Positions 20,330 to 30,753 of a DNA stretch of 64,000 nt are shown piece after piece. The position numbers and the translations under genes are program-made. Positions within the stretch are counted from its first letter, which is position 1; the number at the start of each line of letters is the position of its first letter. The notes below the pieces were generated by a model. It did no database searches. It was not told the DNA's origin and was given only the letters and a program-made list of their open reading frames with translations. This DNA comes from Lepidostoma basale (Eukaryota; Arthropoda; Insecta; Trichoptera; Lepidostomatidae), in contig JAHDVF020000046.1 of the NCBI GenBank assembly GCA_022606425.2, positions 186,001 to 250,000 of the forward strand, in the 5' to 3' direction.

Positions 20330-21080
20330 AACACGAAATGATCTGATGATGAATGTGAATAAGTCCAAGGTAATGAATTTTGAACGAGAAGAAATCATGA
20401 AATCTGCAACATAAAAGCCGTGCCACACTGTTTTAAACAAGCTCTCCACATCGGTCTCCACCGGCGGTTTTGAAAAAAACTAAGTAACTCTATCTCGCTC
20501 GGATACTTTAAACTAAAAGTATCCGAGCGAGATGGAGTTACTGGACTATTTCAAACCGCTCTCCACATTGGAGACCAATGTGGAGAGCTTGTTTCAAGCA
20601 TTGTGGCACGGCCTTAAGGGTGAATGGTGAAAATTTGGAACAAGTTGATGATTTCGTGTATTCGGGTAGTATGTTTGCAAAAGTGGAAAGGGATATTGAA
20701 AGAAGGGTTGGAGCAGGCAAGAAAGTGAATGTTGCACTTAAAGTTGTCATCGCAAACATATCCAAAAAAGCTAAAATGGCATTGCGCAATGGTATTCTCA
20801 TACCGACCCTTATGTATGGAAGCGAAGCATGGAACTGGAAAAAGAAGGATGAAAGTAGAATAAATGTGGTAGAAATGAGATCTCTTAGACGAATGTGTGT
20901 TAGACAATATAAGATGTCATTTATGTAAATTCATGAAGGATCATTAAGATGGTTTGGACACGTGGAAAGAATAAATGAATAAAGAATGGTATAAAAAGTA
21001 TATATTAACGATGTAAATAGAACTTGAAATAGAGGAAGACCGAGGAAAACGTGGCACGATCAAATAAATCAAGAGGTTAA
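20330..21080 (+). mobile_element. RTE-A LINE 3' fragment with nested MITE
   Basis: LMMNVNKSKVMNFEREE up to 20411, interrupted by a fold-back, then resuming at GEWKFGTS/VNGENLEQVDDFVYSGSMFAKVERDIERRVGAGKKVNVALKVVIANISKKAKMALRNGILIPTLMYGSEAWNWKKKDESRINVVEMRSLRRMCV. A deletion follows near 20907, then KDHXDGLDTWKE-like sequence to about 21080. Confidence 0.88.
20415..20614. mobile_element. Fold-back MITE with TAA duplication, inside RTE-A
   Basis: 200-base palindrome: AAGCCGTGCCACACTG..TTTAAACAAGCTCTCCACAT and inner arms tatccgagcgagatggagtt, centred near 20512. Ends differ by one base (AAGCCGTG/AGGCCGTG). Flanking TAA at 20412-20414 and 20615-20617 replaces the single TTA of the uninterrupted RTE-A sequence. 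Confidence 0.88.
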
Positions 21081-21164
21081 GGTGCAGGCCTCGTGGGGAT
21101 AGAAGAAGCAGGAGGGGACCCCCCACATGATAGTCTGATGACATTAGAAAAAGTCTAACAGTGG

Positions 21165-21460
21165 ACGACATTGACTGTATTAGTATGAAGGCAGTGGCGG
21201 AACTCCCATAGAAGCCCAAAAGCCCGGCTTGTGTAAGAAATTTTGAATCAAAACGTCTTCTGGCTTACAGAGGTTCAGCTCTTGTGGCTATTCCTCTTAC
21301 GTCTGATGGGAACTGGAAGATTTGATGGGTTGTTGATTTATGCGGGGGCATGATTTCTTAGATTTGGAGGATTTGATTCAAAATTTCTTACGCCAGCCGG
21401 GCTTCTGGGCTTCTATGGGAGTACCGCCACTGTCTTTATACTAATACAGTCAATGTCGTT
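21165..21460. repeat. Inverted repeat of about 95-bp arms
   Basis: cgacattgactgtattagta..cagtggcgg..tcccatagaagccc..ttgaatcaa (21165-21255) is mirrored at 21368-21460. The middle (about 110 bases) is unpaired. Structure of a non-autonomous DNA element; no ORF. Confidence 0.8.
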
Positions 21461-21550
21461 TTTTGCTGGACTTCCTTCCTCATACTTCTTCACGTATTCC
21501 TGTCTTGTGCCTGTCGCATCCAGTCACCAGATGTTTTTCTAGGCTTCAAC
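21455..21550 (-). mobile_element. LINE-J terminal fragment
   Basis: gctggacttccttcctcatac, ttcttcacgtattcctgtct and ttctaggcttc match the minus-strand LINE-J end seen at 32690. Confidence 0.5.
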
Positions 21551-22045
21551 GCCCACTTTAAAGCAGTACAGTTAATTTTGGGGAACTGTGTTCTAGATGA
21601 ATTTGCTGGTGGTATATATTTATTTTTGGTTTACTCTGTATATGTGGTTTTTATTGAAGATCCTTTATAAACCCCGCGGGCTCGAATACTGCAAACTTAA
21701 CACTCGGCTCCTGTACGCCTTCGCGAGTTTCAAAATATTCAAATTAAACCATTTGCATATTATCTACGTAGGAATGTATTAACTATAAGCGTGTCGAGAT
21801 TTGTACTGTCTAAGAAGGGAAAGATTTTACTCGGTACGAGAACGGGCTTCTTGGAAGGGGGTAGATTATTAATATATTATTTACAATATAAAGTTCGATG
21901 GTTTCAACTTATTTATTTGATAATCTTTAACATATCAGATAAATCTAGATATTTTAAACCTCAGCAGCTTTTTACACGAACCCCTAATCGTCTCAAAACC
22001 AGCTTTCTAAACGGTCAACAATCTGGAATTTTTTTACTCAATTCA
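21551..22045. other. Spacer; N-terminal part of a long ORF is not LINE
   Basis: A 239-codon ORF begins at 21791, but its first 85 or so codons (Leu/Ile/Tyr-rich) match nothing I know. The RTE-D similarity starts only after the hairpin at 22049. Confidence 0.4.
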
Positions 22046-22048
22046 AAA

Positions 22049-22515
22049 GGCAAAACGCACTGGTTCAAGACTAAAGTCTTCAACCAGTGCGTTTTGCCAG
22101 TCATGACGTACGGAGCCGAGACGTGGACATTGACAAAAGGTCTAGTCTACAGATTCAAGGTTGCCCAGCGCGCCATGGAAAGAGCCATGCTTAGAATAAC
22201 CTTGAGGGACAGATTTAGAAACGAATTTATTCGACAACAAACCAAGGTGACTGAGGTGGCTCTATGGGTAGGCGGGCTGAAGTGGCGGTGGGCTGGCCAT
22301 ATCTGTCGGAGAACCGACAGCCGATGGGGAAGACGGATTCTGGAGTGGAGACCGCGTACAGGATTCCGTAGAGTTGGACGTCCACCTGTCCGCTGGACCG
22401 ACGATCTGAAGAGGATTGCTGGACATGGATGGATGGGAGCGGCAATGGATAGGGGGCGGTGGCGGGCTTTGGGAGAGGCCTACATTCAGCAGTGGATGAC
22501 AGACGGCTGATGATG
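22049..22515 (+). mobile_element. RTE-D LINE 3' end
   Basis: VFNQCVLPVMTYGAETWTLTKGL, RAMERAMLRITLRDRFRNEFIRQQTKVTEVA, LKWRWAGHICRRTDSRW and GRPPVRWTDDLKRIAG to TGA at 22508-22510, immediately followed by tgatgatgatgg. The ORF is intact to the stop. A perfect 17-base hairpin marks its 5' edge. Confidence 0.88.
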
Positions 22516-22574
22516 ATGGATTCAAAAGATAAGCAAGGCCCTCTAAGCCACTCTGGCATATATTATTGTTATTA

Positions 22575-22715
22575 TAATTTTGTTAAATCCCTCTTTACAT
22601 CATTACAGCGCAAACCAAATCGATGTAAAAGGGAATATATTGCTATCGTATTGATTCTTGTGACATGTGATAGGTAACTAATTTATCGCCATTTTATTGT
22701 AAAAAAATATTATCA
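22575..22715 (-). mobile_element. SINE body, copy 4
   Basis: tacatcattacagcgcaaac, atcgatgtaaaaggg, tgattcttgtgacatgtgat and tcgccattttattgt are the reverse complement of the body at 26750-26870. Confidence 0.75.
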
Positions 22716-22744
22716 AAATCAACGCTCTGTTCGCCAATTTATAT

Positions 22745-23135
22745 AGAATTTATGGCCGTCCACAACACGTCGCGTCGTTTAATGCATAAATTTAAGACAA
22801 CCGAATCGGTGGTCACTGAAACAGAGCTTGTACGAACAACAGACAGCAGCTACAAATTATCCAAAAATTCAGACGTACACAGACACTGGACCAGGAACTG
22901 TGACAGATATCACTTACCGAATGCACGAACTAAGACAGGACAATCAAGGATATTGAACAATGGACTGAAACTTTTCAATGAACTACCAAAAGACACAAAG
23001 AGTCTCACTACAAATCAATTTAAAATATACCTGAAACATTATATTATTACAAGTAAGATCTAAAAATGTATCCATATAACCCAATTGGGTTTTTAAAAAA
23101 ATTAATTAAATTAAAAATAATAAAAAAATAAACAC
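22745..23135 (+). mobile_element. LINE C-terminus, family unclear
   Basis: The ORF at 22752-23063 ends HRHWTRNCDRYHLPNARTKT, SRILNNGLKLFNELPKDTKS, NQFKIYLKHYI, the pattern of jockey/CR1-type C-termini (basic, then 'LFNxLP', then 'FKxxLK'). An AT-rich 3' UTR follows. Confidence 0.6.
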
Positions 23136-23254
23136 AAGATCAAAAACAAATTGTGGCAATATCATATAAATAGTTTGTTTTATATAATTTCAAAGCTCGA
23201 GCGCTCTTAATGAAAAACCCTTTATATCATTGTTCAAGAAATAATTAATAAAAA

Positions 23255-23700
23255 CTAACTAACTAACTAACCATCACGCTATTTCCCCGGAGAGGTAGGC
23301 AGAGAGGATGGATCGCCACAATGCCCTGTCCTGGCATACCTCTCGGGCTTCCTCTACATTCATACATCGTACCATGCACGCACGTCGATTATTCCGACTT
23401 CGAATGTGGCCGCCTTTTAATGATTGATTAATTTGGTTATGCCATGTTTTTCTCGGTCGTCCTCGGCTTCGTTTCCCACTCACGCTGCTTGTGTACAACT
23501 TTTTAACCATTATACTCTCATCCATTCGTTCCATATGTCCAAACCATCTTAGGGATCCTTTTTTAATTTTATTCGTGATGCAGTCATCTGACTTAAATTC
23601 CTTTTTAATTTTTTCTATCGTTCGCACTGTGCTCAATTTCTGTATCTGGGTTTCACATCGAATAGGATACTTCATTATCACCCTTCTTATTCGTATTTAA
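23255..23700 (-). mobile_element. RTE-A LINE 3' fragment, divergent subfamily
   Basis: The minus-strand ORF of 135 codons ends ITNKIKKGSLRWFGHMERMDESIMVKKLYTSSVSGKRSRGRPRKTWHNQINQSLKGGHIRSRNNRRACMVRC and SILSAYLSGEIA. Tail actaactaactaacc at 23257. The hairpin loop is ggagag instead of gaag. Confidence 0.88.
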
Positions 23701-24125
23701 TTCATATTAACCAATTCCATGCTTCACTTTCATACGTAAATGTAGGTACCTACAAGAACCCAATTTACTACATTTTAAATTAAAAATGCTTTCGTTTTCA
23801 AATGTTTGGTAGGAAATGAGTGCGAAAAAAGATTGCATGCATGCTGTGGAATTTGCAAGTAATTTTAATTCTGGCTAAACGCAAAAAAGAAAAGTAAGTA
23901 CTGCAAAACCCAATTTTTTTAGACTCGCTTTTTCGCCTTTGAAGGATAGGAGTCAAGAGTGTGTGAATGCGTCGTGTAATATTTTCGTATGTAATGGTAC
24001 TATGACTGCTAAATAAGTGGGCCGAAAGCACATAGATTTGTTCACAAAACCCCTTTGACAGCGTTTTTGTCAGAGGTTCTCAAAACTGAGAGTAAATAAA
24101 AATGTAATTTTTTAACAAACAATTT
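23701..24125. other. No gene seen
   Basis: AT-rich spacer. 23700-23760 may continue the RTE-A copy (ttccatgcttcactttcatac). Confidence 0.45.
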
Positions 24126-24216
24126 TCACCTCAATGTCTGTGGCGGGCTGGTCATGTAGAAATAAGGACAGGTGACAGAACACTAAAGATTATATCCAGA
24201 TGGGAAAACTGACTAA
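24126..24216 (+). mobile_element. LINE-G scrap
   Basis: gtggcgggctggtcatgtag, acagaacactaaagattata and tccagatggg correspond to the GHVE..RTPKIISRW part of LINE-G. Confidence 0.65.
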
Positions 24217-24289
24217 GAAGCAGACGAATGTTTCTCTGTCAATCTATTCTTCTAGTTCAAGATTAATTTTGTTTCTGTAAAACCCATCT

Positions 24290-24880
24290 CCAGCGTGCGT
24301 CCAAAAATTTTCCGTTCAAATCTTGCCAGCTTGCTTTCTTTCTCTCTCGTAAAAAATATCTTCTTCTCACTCTTCTCCTTTCTCCCTCTTCTCCCTTCTC
24401 TCCGTCTTCTCTATCTTCTCCCTCTCATCCCTTTTCTCCGTTTTCTCCGTCTTCTCCGTATTTTTCATCTTCTCCGCCTACTCAGTCATAACCGTCTACT
24501 CCACCTTCTCCGTCTTCTCCGTCTTCGCCATCTTCTCCGTCATTTCCGGCTTCTCCGTCTTCTACATCTTCACCCTCTTCTCCATCTCCTCTGTCTTTTC
24601 CGTCTTCTTCGTATTCTCCGTCTTCTCCGTCTTCTCTGTCTTGCCCGTCTTCTCCGTCTTCTTTAACTTTTCCGTCTTCTCCGTCTTCTCCATATTCTCC
24701 GTCTTCTCTGACTTCTCCATCTTTTTCGCCTTCTCCGTTTTCTCCGTCTTCTCGTTCTATTCCATCTCACGATGTCCTCAGTATAACAGATTTTACATAT
24801 TTCTATATTTCTTACTCGGTCTCTGAGATTTTTTTCTCCAATGTCCCGAGGTTCTGAGAAGATTTTTAGTTCAAGTTGTA
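24290..24880 (-). mobile_element. LINE fragments around minisatellite
   Basis: 24290-24360 is the reverse complement of the LARFEWKIFGR block next to the 2.5-kb array. After the array, 24765-24880 reads on the minus strand as an RTE-B-like RNxxxICxTEDIVRW region with stops. Confidence 0.65.
24340..24770 (-). repeat. GAAGACGGA minisatellite, second array
   Basis: About 430 bases of ttctccgtc units with ttcttc, atcttc and ctactc variants: the 2505-2880 array in opposite orientation with the same LINE flank. ORFs here (Leu-Arg or Ser-Val-Phe repeats) are artefacts. Confidence 0.9.
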
Positions 24881-24892
24881 TTTTATTGCTTT

Positions 24893-25012
24893 TTCAAAGC
24901 AGGATTACGGAAAGCATGCGCGTTGATATCAAACAGTAACGTCACTTCACGACGAGTGTCCGAAGACAATAAATAGAATTTTGTTTGTGTTTTGTATTGT
25001 TTATTTATATCT
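24893..25012 (+). repeat. 118-bp dispersed repeat, copy 2
   Basis: Near-identical to 6292-6410, including cttcacgacgagtgtccgaag and ttgtgttttgtattgtttat. Confidence 0.8.
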
Positions 25013-25261
25013 ATGTAAATACAATTTACGTATTTTAAAAAAAAAATGATATATTTTAACATATCGACATATCACGTGTAAGATTTCCTAACCGTTAACA
25101 TCAGTAGCCGTGATGTATCGTTTTGCGACGTTGCAGTACTCGTAGTGACATCAATTTTAAGAATTTGGAACTTAAAAAGTAAGTACCTACATCAATCCTT
25201 TACAAAAACTGTAAAGATAATAAATTAAATTTGTTTTACTTCTTCATAATAACGGTTTACA

Positions 25262-25573
25262 TGCGCGCTGTCGGTAACTCACATCTGTGAAGTATCCCAT
25301 CAGCCGCCATTATACTATATTCGTTTGTCCTGCGTCGCGCGCATTTGATTTTCGACATTTCGTTGCATATTATCTGTTATTTATTATAAATTGTAATTAA
25401 TTCTACTGTTTCTTTTGTTTTTTGTGTATTTATTAGAGAACTGTGAATATTTTTTATCAATTTCCATTAAAATATTGTGAATTATGAGTGTGTGTTAATA
25501 TACAAAGTAGTTTTTTAATTATCATCTGATAGTTAAAGGATAACCGAACCAATATTATAAGCGGGAATAGCCC
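25262..25573 (+). promoter_or_regulatory. Possible promoter and non-coding first exon
   Basis: A CpG-containing patch (cctgcgtcgcgcgcatttg at 25330) lies in AT-rich DNA. It is followed by about 240 transposon-free bases and a strong splice-donor consensus (CCCTG|gtaagtac at 25573/25574). No ORF. This is the layout of an insect 5' UTR exon, but no downstream coding exon is evident. Confidence 0.25.
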
Positions 25574-25848
25574 TGGTAAGTACATTTATCATTCAAATAT
25601 AAGTTTTTAACAAAAAAATTGGTTAGAAATATTCGCGTCGTATTGACGGTACGATTCGTATTTGACCTAGCCGTAAAGAAAAGGTTAAGTAGAAAAGCCA
25701 ATTATATCGAAGTTTTACTGTAGGTACATCAAGAATATCAAAAGTAAACTAACAACCAGAAAACATATTATACATTTTAAAATATAGGCAATCTAACACT
25801 GGATGAAATGATAAAAACTCTTAATTTATTTTGAGGTGTTATTTTAGG

Positions 25849-26284
25849 TCCAAGTTTGGCATATAGATAGAAGTGACATATCCAGGCGGCTTCTAACAAT
25901 GCGCTAATGGCGGCGTAGCCTTTCACATTGTGTTAAAAAGATGTTCTGTTTAATGCTTAATAAACATAAATCTTCATAGATGGCGTTAGTATGTAGATTA
26001 TATAGAGTAATCTTAGAGATTAACATATATAATCAAATCTTCATAGATGGCGCATTGAAACTGACGTGTGAATTCTGGTGTTGGACTTATATACAACTAT
26101 ATACAACTTCCAAAAATTTGTCAGACATCGTCATAAGAAAGGTGGAATGGGGAACGTTGTAATTAAATAAAGCGTGCGCTTAACCCAACCAATGACAGGT
26201 CATAAGTCCTGTAAACACCTTGATCAACCATATTCAGTTTCCAATTTGCATCTTCGTCTCTATTGAGATACAATTAAATCATGT
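25849..26284 (-). mobile_element. M1 MITE-like element, copy 3
   Basis: Same order as 19370-19795: gtttggcatatagataga, catccaggcggcttctaac, two catagatggcg motifs, taacccaaccaatgacagg, attgagatacaattaa. About 95% alike by eye, so these copies are young. Confidence 0.88.
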
Positions 26285-26590
26285 TATTTTAATGTTAAAA
26301 AAAGGTAAAAACGTTTTAGAACCACCATTTTCCGACACTTCTGACACCCCAGTCCCACATTCCGGCGATCCGCTGGCGCGCACAGTTGACATGTTCAAAA
26401 GTCATCTTGACTCTGTCACATGCTCGTTCAAAATTCACACCTGAGTGCGCAGCCTGGCGATTTCGGTTGGATGTGCATTAATCCGTTTTAATTAGTGTGT
26501 AATTTTATGATGCTCGAAATCCGCGTTCAGCGTTCTTATGAAACTTTATTTACGGACCGAAAGAATATACCATACTTCACGGGCGGTTCG
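26285..26590. other. Spacer with small open stretch
   Basis: A plus-strand frame (26316-26445, ends FKIHT) is open after a possible acceptor tttag and has a non-repetitive composition, but I recognise nothing in it. No firm call. Confidence 0.3.
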
Positions 26591-26594
26591 TGGT

Positions 26595-26665
26595 CTTCTT
26601 CTTCTTCTTCTGCCTGTTGTTGCCATCCACTCCAGGACGTAAGCCTCCTATCGCATTTTCCACAA
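26595..26665 (-). mobile_element. LINE-J terminal fragment
   Basis: cttcttcttcttcttctgcc tail, then gccatccactccagg and gtaagcctccta, the LINE-J end motif. Confidence 0.55.
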
Positions 26666-26734
26666 AATACTCCAACGGAGTCCTAGGACAAGAAACTAAA
26701 GTGTTGGAAGACAGAAGATTGTCACACTCTCTTT

Positions 26735-26895
26735 GTTCTGATGTAGAATTTACGTGACAATAAAATGGCGATAAATTAGCTACCTATCACATGTCATGAG
26801 AATCAATATAAGTGTTATACCCTTTACATCGATTTGGCTCACGCTGTAATGATGTAAAATGCTATTCAACCAAATAATAATAATAATATAAATTG
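26735..26895 (+). mobile_element. SINE body, copy 5
   Basis: gatgtagaatttacgtgac, aataaaatggcgataaatta, tatcacatgtcatgagaatc, acatcgatttggctcacgc, then an ataataataat tail. Shows the 3' half of the SINE more completely than other copies. Confidence 0.75.
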
Positions 26896-26917
26896 TAATT
26901 GTAATAATAATAATATT

Positions 26918-27085
26918 GAATGTCGGCCATGTGTGGAGTCAGAGAAATCGACGCGCGTGCATGACACGATGTATGAATGTTGAGGAAGCGAGAGAAATAT
27001 GTCAGAAAAGAAAAGTGTGGCAGTCCATTCTCTCTGCCTACCCCTTCGGGGAGACGGCGTGATGGTTAGTTAGTTAGTTAGTTAT
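26918..27085 (+). mobile_element. RTE-A terminal fragment
   Basis: LNVGHVWSQRNRRAC, CMNVEEAREICQKRKVWQSILSAYPFGETA then TGA at 27059-27061 and a tail of four ttag units. Close to consensus. Confidence 0.88.
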
Positions 27086-27119
27086 ATAAATTGTTTCTCG
27101 AACAATGATGTAAACTCCA

Positions 27120-27540
27120 TATTAAATAATCAACAACAACAACAAACCATCACGCCGTTTCCCGGCAAGGGAATGGATCGCCACACTACTCTATCCTGGC
27201 ACACCTCTCTAGCTTCCTCCACTTTCATACAACAAGTCATAAATGCTCGTTGACTCTTCCGAATTCTTACACGACCAACCTTTAAAATTTTATTGATTTG
27301 GTCCTGTCATGTTTTACTCAGTCTACCTCGATTCTTTCTCCATCCATACGCCTCATATATCCGAACCAACGCAGCGATCCTTTCATAATTTTATTCATAA
27401 TACCTTCGTCCGCTCTGCATTCCTTTCTTATATCAGCATTTGAAATTCTGTCGTACATCGTTCTACCACACATACGTCTGTGGGGCCTCATCACTACCGC
27501 ATTTTTGCTCTCATCCTTTTTCTGCCAGTAAAATAATCAA
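27120..27540 (-). mobile_element. RTE-A' LINE 3' fragment
   Basis: Tail caacaacaacaacaaacc, then cggttcc deletions in the hairpin. The upstream minus-strand reading includes GMMRPHRRMCGRTMYDRISNADIRKECRA. Lies tail-to-tail with the preceding copy. Confidence 0.82.
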
Positions 27541-27597
27541 TGCGAATGAAAACGTCTATTGTCTAGAAGTAACGGCATTATCAAAGTACATTTGATA

Positions 27598-27948
27598 TTG
27601 TCTTAACACTCTCGGTTTTGCAGCGGGAACTTGGAGGCATAGGACCAACCAAGAGATCCGTACGATTACCCAGCAGCCCCTTATAACGAGCACCGTGAGA
27701 GCCGGTCACCTAGCATGGATTGGGCACGTATGCCGAGCCGAAGAGACCAGAGCAATCAAGACCCTGTACGCATCTAGACCGACTGGAGTAAGACCTCGAC
27801 AGCGCCTAATGGACAATGTTCTGGCTGATCTGGCTAGGTTGGGCAAACCGGACTGCTGGGAGCAAGAGGCGCAGGATCGAGGAGCTTGGCGAAAAATCAT
27901 CAAGGAGGCTAAAACTCTTCAAGAGTTGTATGGCCATAGGAAGTAAGT
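27598..27948 (+). mobile_element. LINE-H 3' end
   Basis: RTNQEIRT-like start, then VRAGHLAWIGHVCRAEETRAIKTLYASRPTGVRPRQRLMDNVLADLARLGKPD and WRKIIKEAKTLQELYGHRK with TAA at 27944-27946. It has the RTE-like C-terminal order (GH..R.RGRP..W) but is a family seen once here. The tail is short aagtaagtagtaag. Confidence 0.75.
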
Positions 27949-28555
27949 AGTAAGTATTATAATAAAAAATTAATAAAAACAGTGACGAGGTGATAAAATG
28001 AAAGAGGGCTTTTTCTAGCAGTGGAGGAAAGAAGACTGAAGGAGTAGAATAATAAGAAAAAGCTTAGATCAGATTTGTAGATGACATAGTTATTAAAAGC
28101 AAGAATCTAAAGGAATGGAAATGATTAGAAAATAACAAGAGACAACAGAAAAAACTAAATAACTTTGATCAAGCCATTTTCCACGTGCCGTCCTTGGTGT
28201 GTATGTGTACATGTGTTCGCAAAATGCCGAATAAGTCGTTTTTAAATGCCAAGTCGCCTTTGCACAAGTACCCAGTACGTACCTCCTTATAAAATTGTTT
28301 AAATTTACACGCAGTACTTAATATATGTACGGGATTTCGAATTTTTGCTTAAATAAGTGTATTTTATTATGTATTGTTTCTTAAAGGATAATTAAAAAAC
28401 TCCCTATTGATTTATTTATTGTTTCTTGAACAAAGATGTAAATTTCCATGAATGCAAATGAAAACGTACGTACATAGATTACATTAATAGGAAAGGTGAC
28501 AAAAGTTGACGATAGTATTATTATCTACTTTGGGAATTAAATAAAACATTGTTCA
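27949..28555. other. No gene seen
   Basis: AT-rich spacer; 28420-28460 holds an R8 repeat end on the minus strand (attgtttcttgaacaaagatgtaa). An open plus-strand stretch at 28175-28290 is too short to interpret. Confidence 0.45.
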
Positions 28556-29165
28556 AACCACTTTTTAATAAATAAAAATATCAAAATACACTACATGTTT
28601 CAGAGGATACCTCCATCTTCAGGTGTAAAAATATAACAAAAACTAAACAAAGAAAAACGCATTTAAAATTCGATACAAAAATTAAAAATTAAGCTGGGCT
28701 ATTTGTTATAAGTAGGTACTAACAATTATTTTTTAACGGTAAAATAATAAATAACATCAAATAATAATAATACATGATGATGATAAAATTTAGAAAAAAC
28801 ATGCATTTGAAAATACATAATTTATATAGAAATTAATAAATGATTAATTTGCATTTGGTTGGGAATGGGAGCTTGGGAGATTAAATAATGTAGACAAAGT
28901 ATTTAAGGAGAAGGGAGTAAAAGGAGGAATCTGATTATTTATATATTTACCCAATTTCACCGACTTGAGGATTTAATTTTTCAAGTTTGTTTAATTTATT
29001 GTTATTGTTAGCTGTGTGTAGACATTTTGTGTCATTCTTATCGAAACTATGGTCAAATTTAATACAATGGTTAGCCATCTCAGAAAAAACAGAATGATTG
29101 GTGAAAGCTTGTTTATGTTCATTGATGCGTGTTTTAAAATTTCGTCCTGTTTTGCCTATTCTCAT
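28556..29165 (-). mobile_element. Penelope-like element 3' part (GIY-YIG domain)
   Basis: The minus-strand ORF at 28947-29165 reads IGKTGRNFKTRINEHKQAF, then EMANHCIKFDHSFD: the R..EH region of the GIY-YIG endonuclease of Penelope-like elements. The 3' region to 28560 contains the acatgtttcag/ccatcttcagg motif. The 5' part (RT) is absent and RTE-A abuts at 29166. Confidence 0.75.
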
Positions 29166-29345
29166 TTTTTTATTTTATCCATGATGCAGTCATCTGCCTT
29201 ACATTTATTTTTTATTTCATCGTTCAGTATTCTATCATACAACGTTTTCCAGCACATTCTTCTTAGTGGTCTCATTTCTACGGCGTTTATCATGCTTTCA
29301 TCCTTATTTTGCCAGCTCCAAGCTTCACTTCCATACATGTAACAC
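29166..29345 (-). mobile_element. RTE-A fragment, divergent subfamily
   Basis: The minus strand reads MYGSEAWSWQNKDESMINAVEMRPLRRMCWKTLYDRILNDEIKNKCKADDCIMDKIKK. It resembles the fragment next to ANAPC7 exon 3. Confidence 0.85.
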
Positions 29346-29447
29346 CTGGTGATGTCAACATTGGTCGATGAAACAGCTGTCGCGTAAAATGAAATACAAT
29401 TGTGATAAAAAACAACAAGTTTATTCATTAACAGTTTAAAATCTTAA

Positions 29448-30753
29448 GGGGGTATTCTGGTCTAGAACCATGAATATTAGGTACTTTTTGAAGTGCCATA
29501 AAAAAAGGCAAACAATATTTTAGCATGCATTTTCTTAACAGATATTTTATTGCTAATATTTCAAGAATACATAAAATAAAATAAAAAGTGAACATATTTA
29601 AAACTCAAAAAGTTATCAACCGATGAAGTGGGGGGTCTTTAAAAAAATGGCGTGCAACTGTAACCACGATTCTAACCCTCAAAGCAATCTAAAAAAAAAA
29701 AGGATTATTAATCTATTATAGATTAATGCCGCTATCGTATGAACTAAAAGAGTTGAAAAAAAAAAAAAAACTAACTAACTAACTAACCATCACGCCATCT
29801 CCCCGAAGGGGTAGGCAGAAAGAATGGACTGCCACACCTTTCTTTCCTGACATATTTCTCTCGCTTCCTCAACATTCATACATCGTGCCATGCACGCGCG
29901 TCGATTTCTCTGACTCCTCACATGGCCGACATTCAATATTTGATTTATTTGATCGTGCCACGTTTTCGATGGTCTTCCTCTATTTCTGGTACCATTTACA
30001 TCATTAACATATAAATTTTTTACCATTCTTTCTTCATTCATTCTTTCCATATGTTCAAACCATCTTAATGATCCTTTCATTATTTTGTTCATGACACCAT
30101 CATTTGCACCGCATTCACTTCTTATATTTAATTCTTTATTAAAAAATAATTGTTTTCACAAAACGGCAGCTAACTAAAAAATAATACTTTTTCTACTACT
30201 TTTTTTGAGTTTTCCGATTTTTTTTTTAAATAGTAAAAATTCAAATTTGGGGCTGAGGCTAGTTCATATGATAGGTAAGTGTATAGAGAAGATCGACGCC
30301 AAATTTCAAGTAATCGGTTGAGTAGAACTTTAGAAATCGTGGCTACCGTTTTAAAAAATACAGTTTCGAGAAAAAGGCGTTTAAAGTTCCGTGTAAAGTT
30401 TCGCGGAGTCTAAGTCAAAAGGTGATATTTTATACTTACATTTATTCAATCCGCCATTCCTGCTGCAAACATGAGACCTTCTTCGACTTCGAAAAAAGCA
30501 TTTTTAATACATTATCATTCAGAGAAGGATTTTCGATTTTCGATCACAGGTAGACGGATGGTCCCTAATGTGTTTTGTCCAAGGGTTCCGGCCAAGCCGG
30601 TTTGGATGCCGGGTCACTAAAACAGCTATATCTCCGAAAATAATTTAAATTTTAAAAAATCCTATTAAAGACACATTGTTAAAGGATTAAGCTTTGATAA
30701 TATGAAGAAAAAAATAAAACGATTTTTACAAATTTCTAGACCAGAATACCCCC
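29448..30753. mobile_element. TTAA-flanked DNA transposon, non-autonomous
   Basis: Perfect 20-base terminal inverted repeats GGGGGTATTCTGGTCTAGAA (29448-29467) and its complement (30734-30753), each bordered by TTAA (29444-29447 and 30754-30757). TTAA duplication is the hallmark of piggyBac-type insertion, though the GGGGG start is not the classic piggyBac end. No transposase ORF. It carries an RTE-A copy at 29772-30127. Confidence 0.82.
29772..30127 (-). mobile_element. RTE-A LINE nested in TTAA element
   Basis: Minus-strand ORF of 100 codons: MNKIMKGSLRWFEHMERMNEERMVKNLYVNDVNGTRNRGRPSKTW to SAYPFGEMA. Tail of four ctaa units at 29771-29787. Because it lies between the inverted ends, it inserted after the DNA element. 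Confidence 0.88.

Noticed and set aside
21791..22060. First 85 codons of the 239-codon ORF as a real N-terminus
   Set aside because: Low-complexity Leu/Ile/Tyr sequence upstream of the RTE-D junction hairpin; the open frame there is most likely chance.
24295..24826. 123-codon Leu-rich and 61-codon Ser-Val-Phe ORFs
   Set aside because: Same minisatellite as above in reverse orientation; no independent coding evidence.
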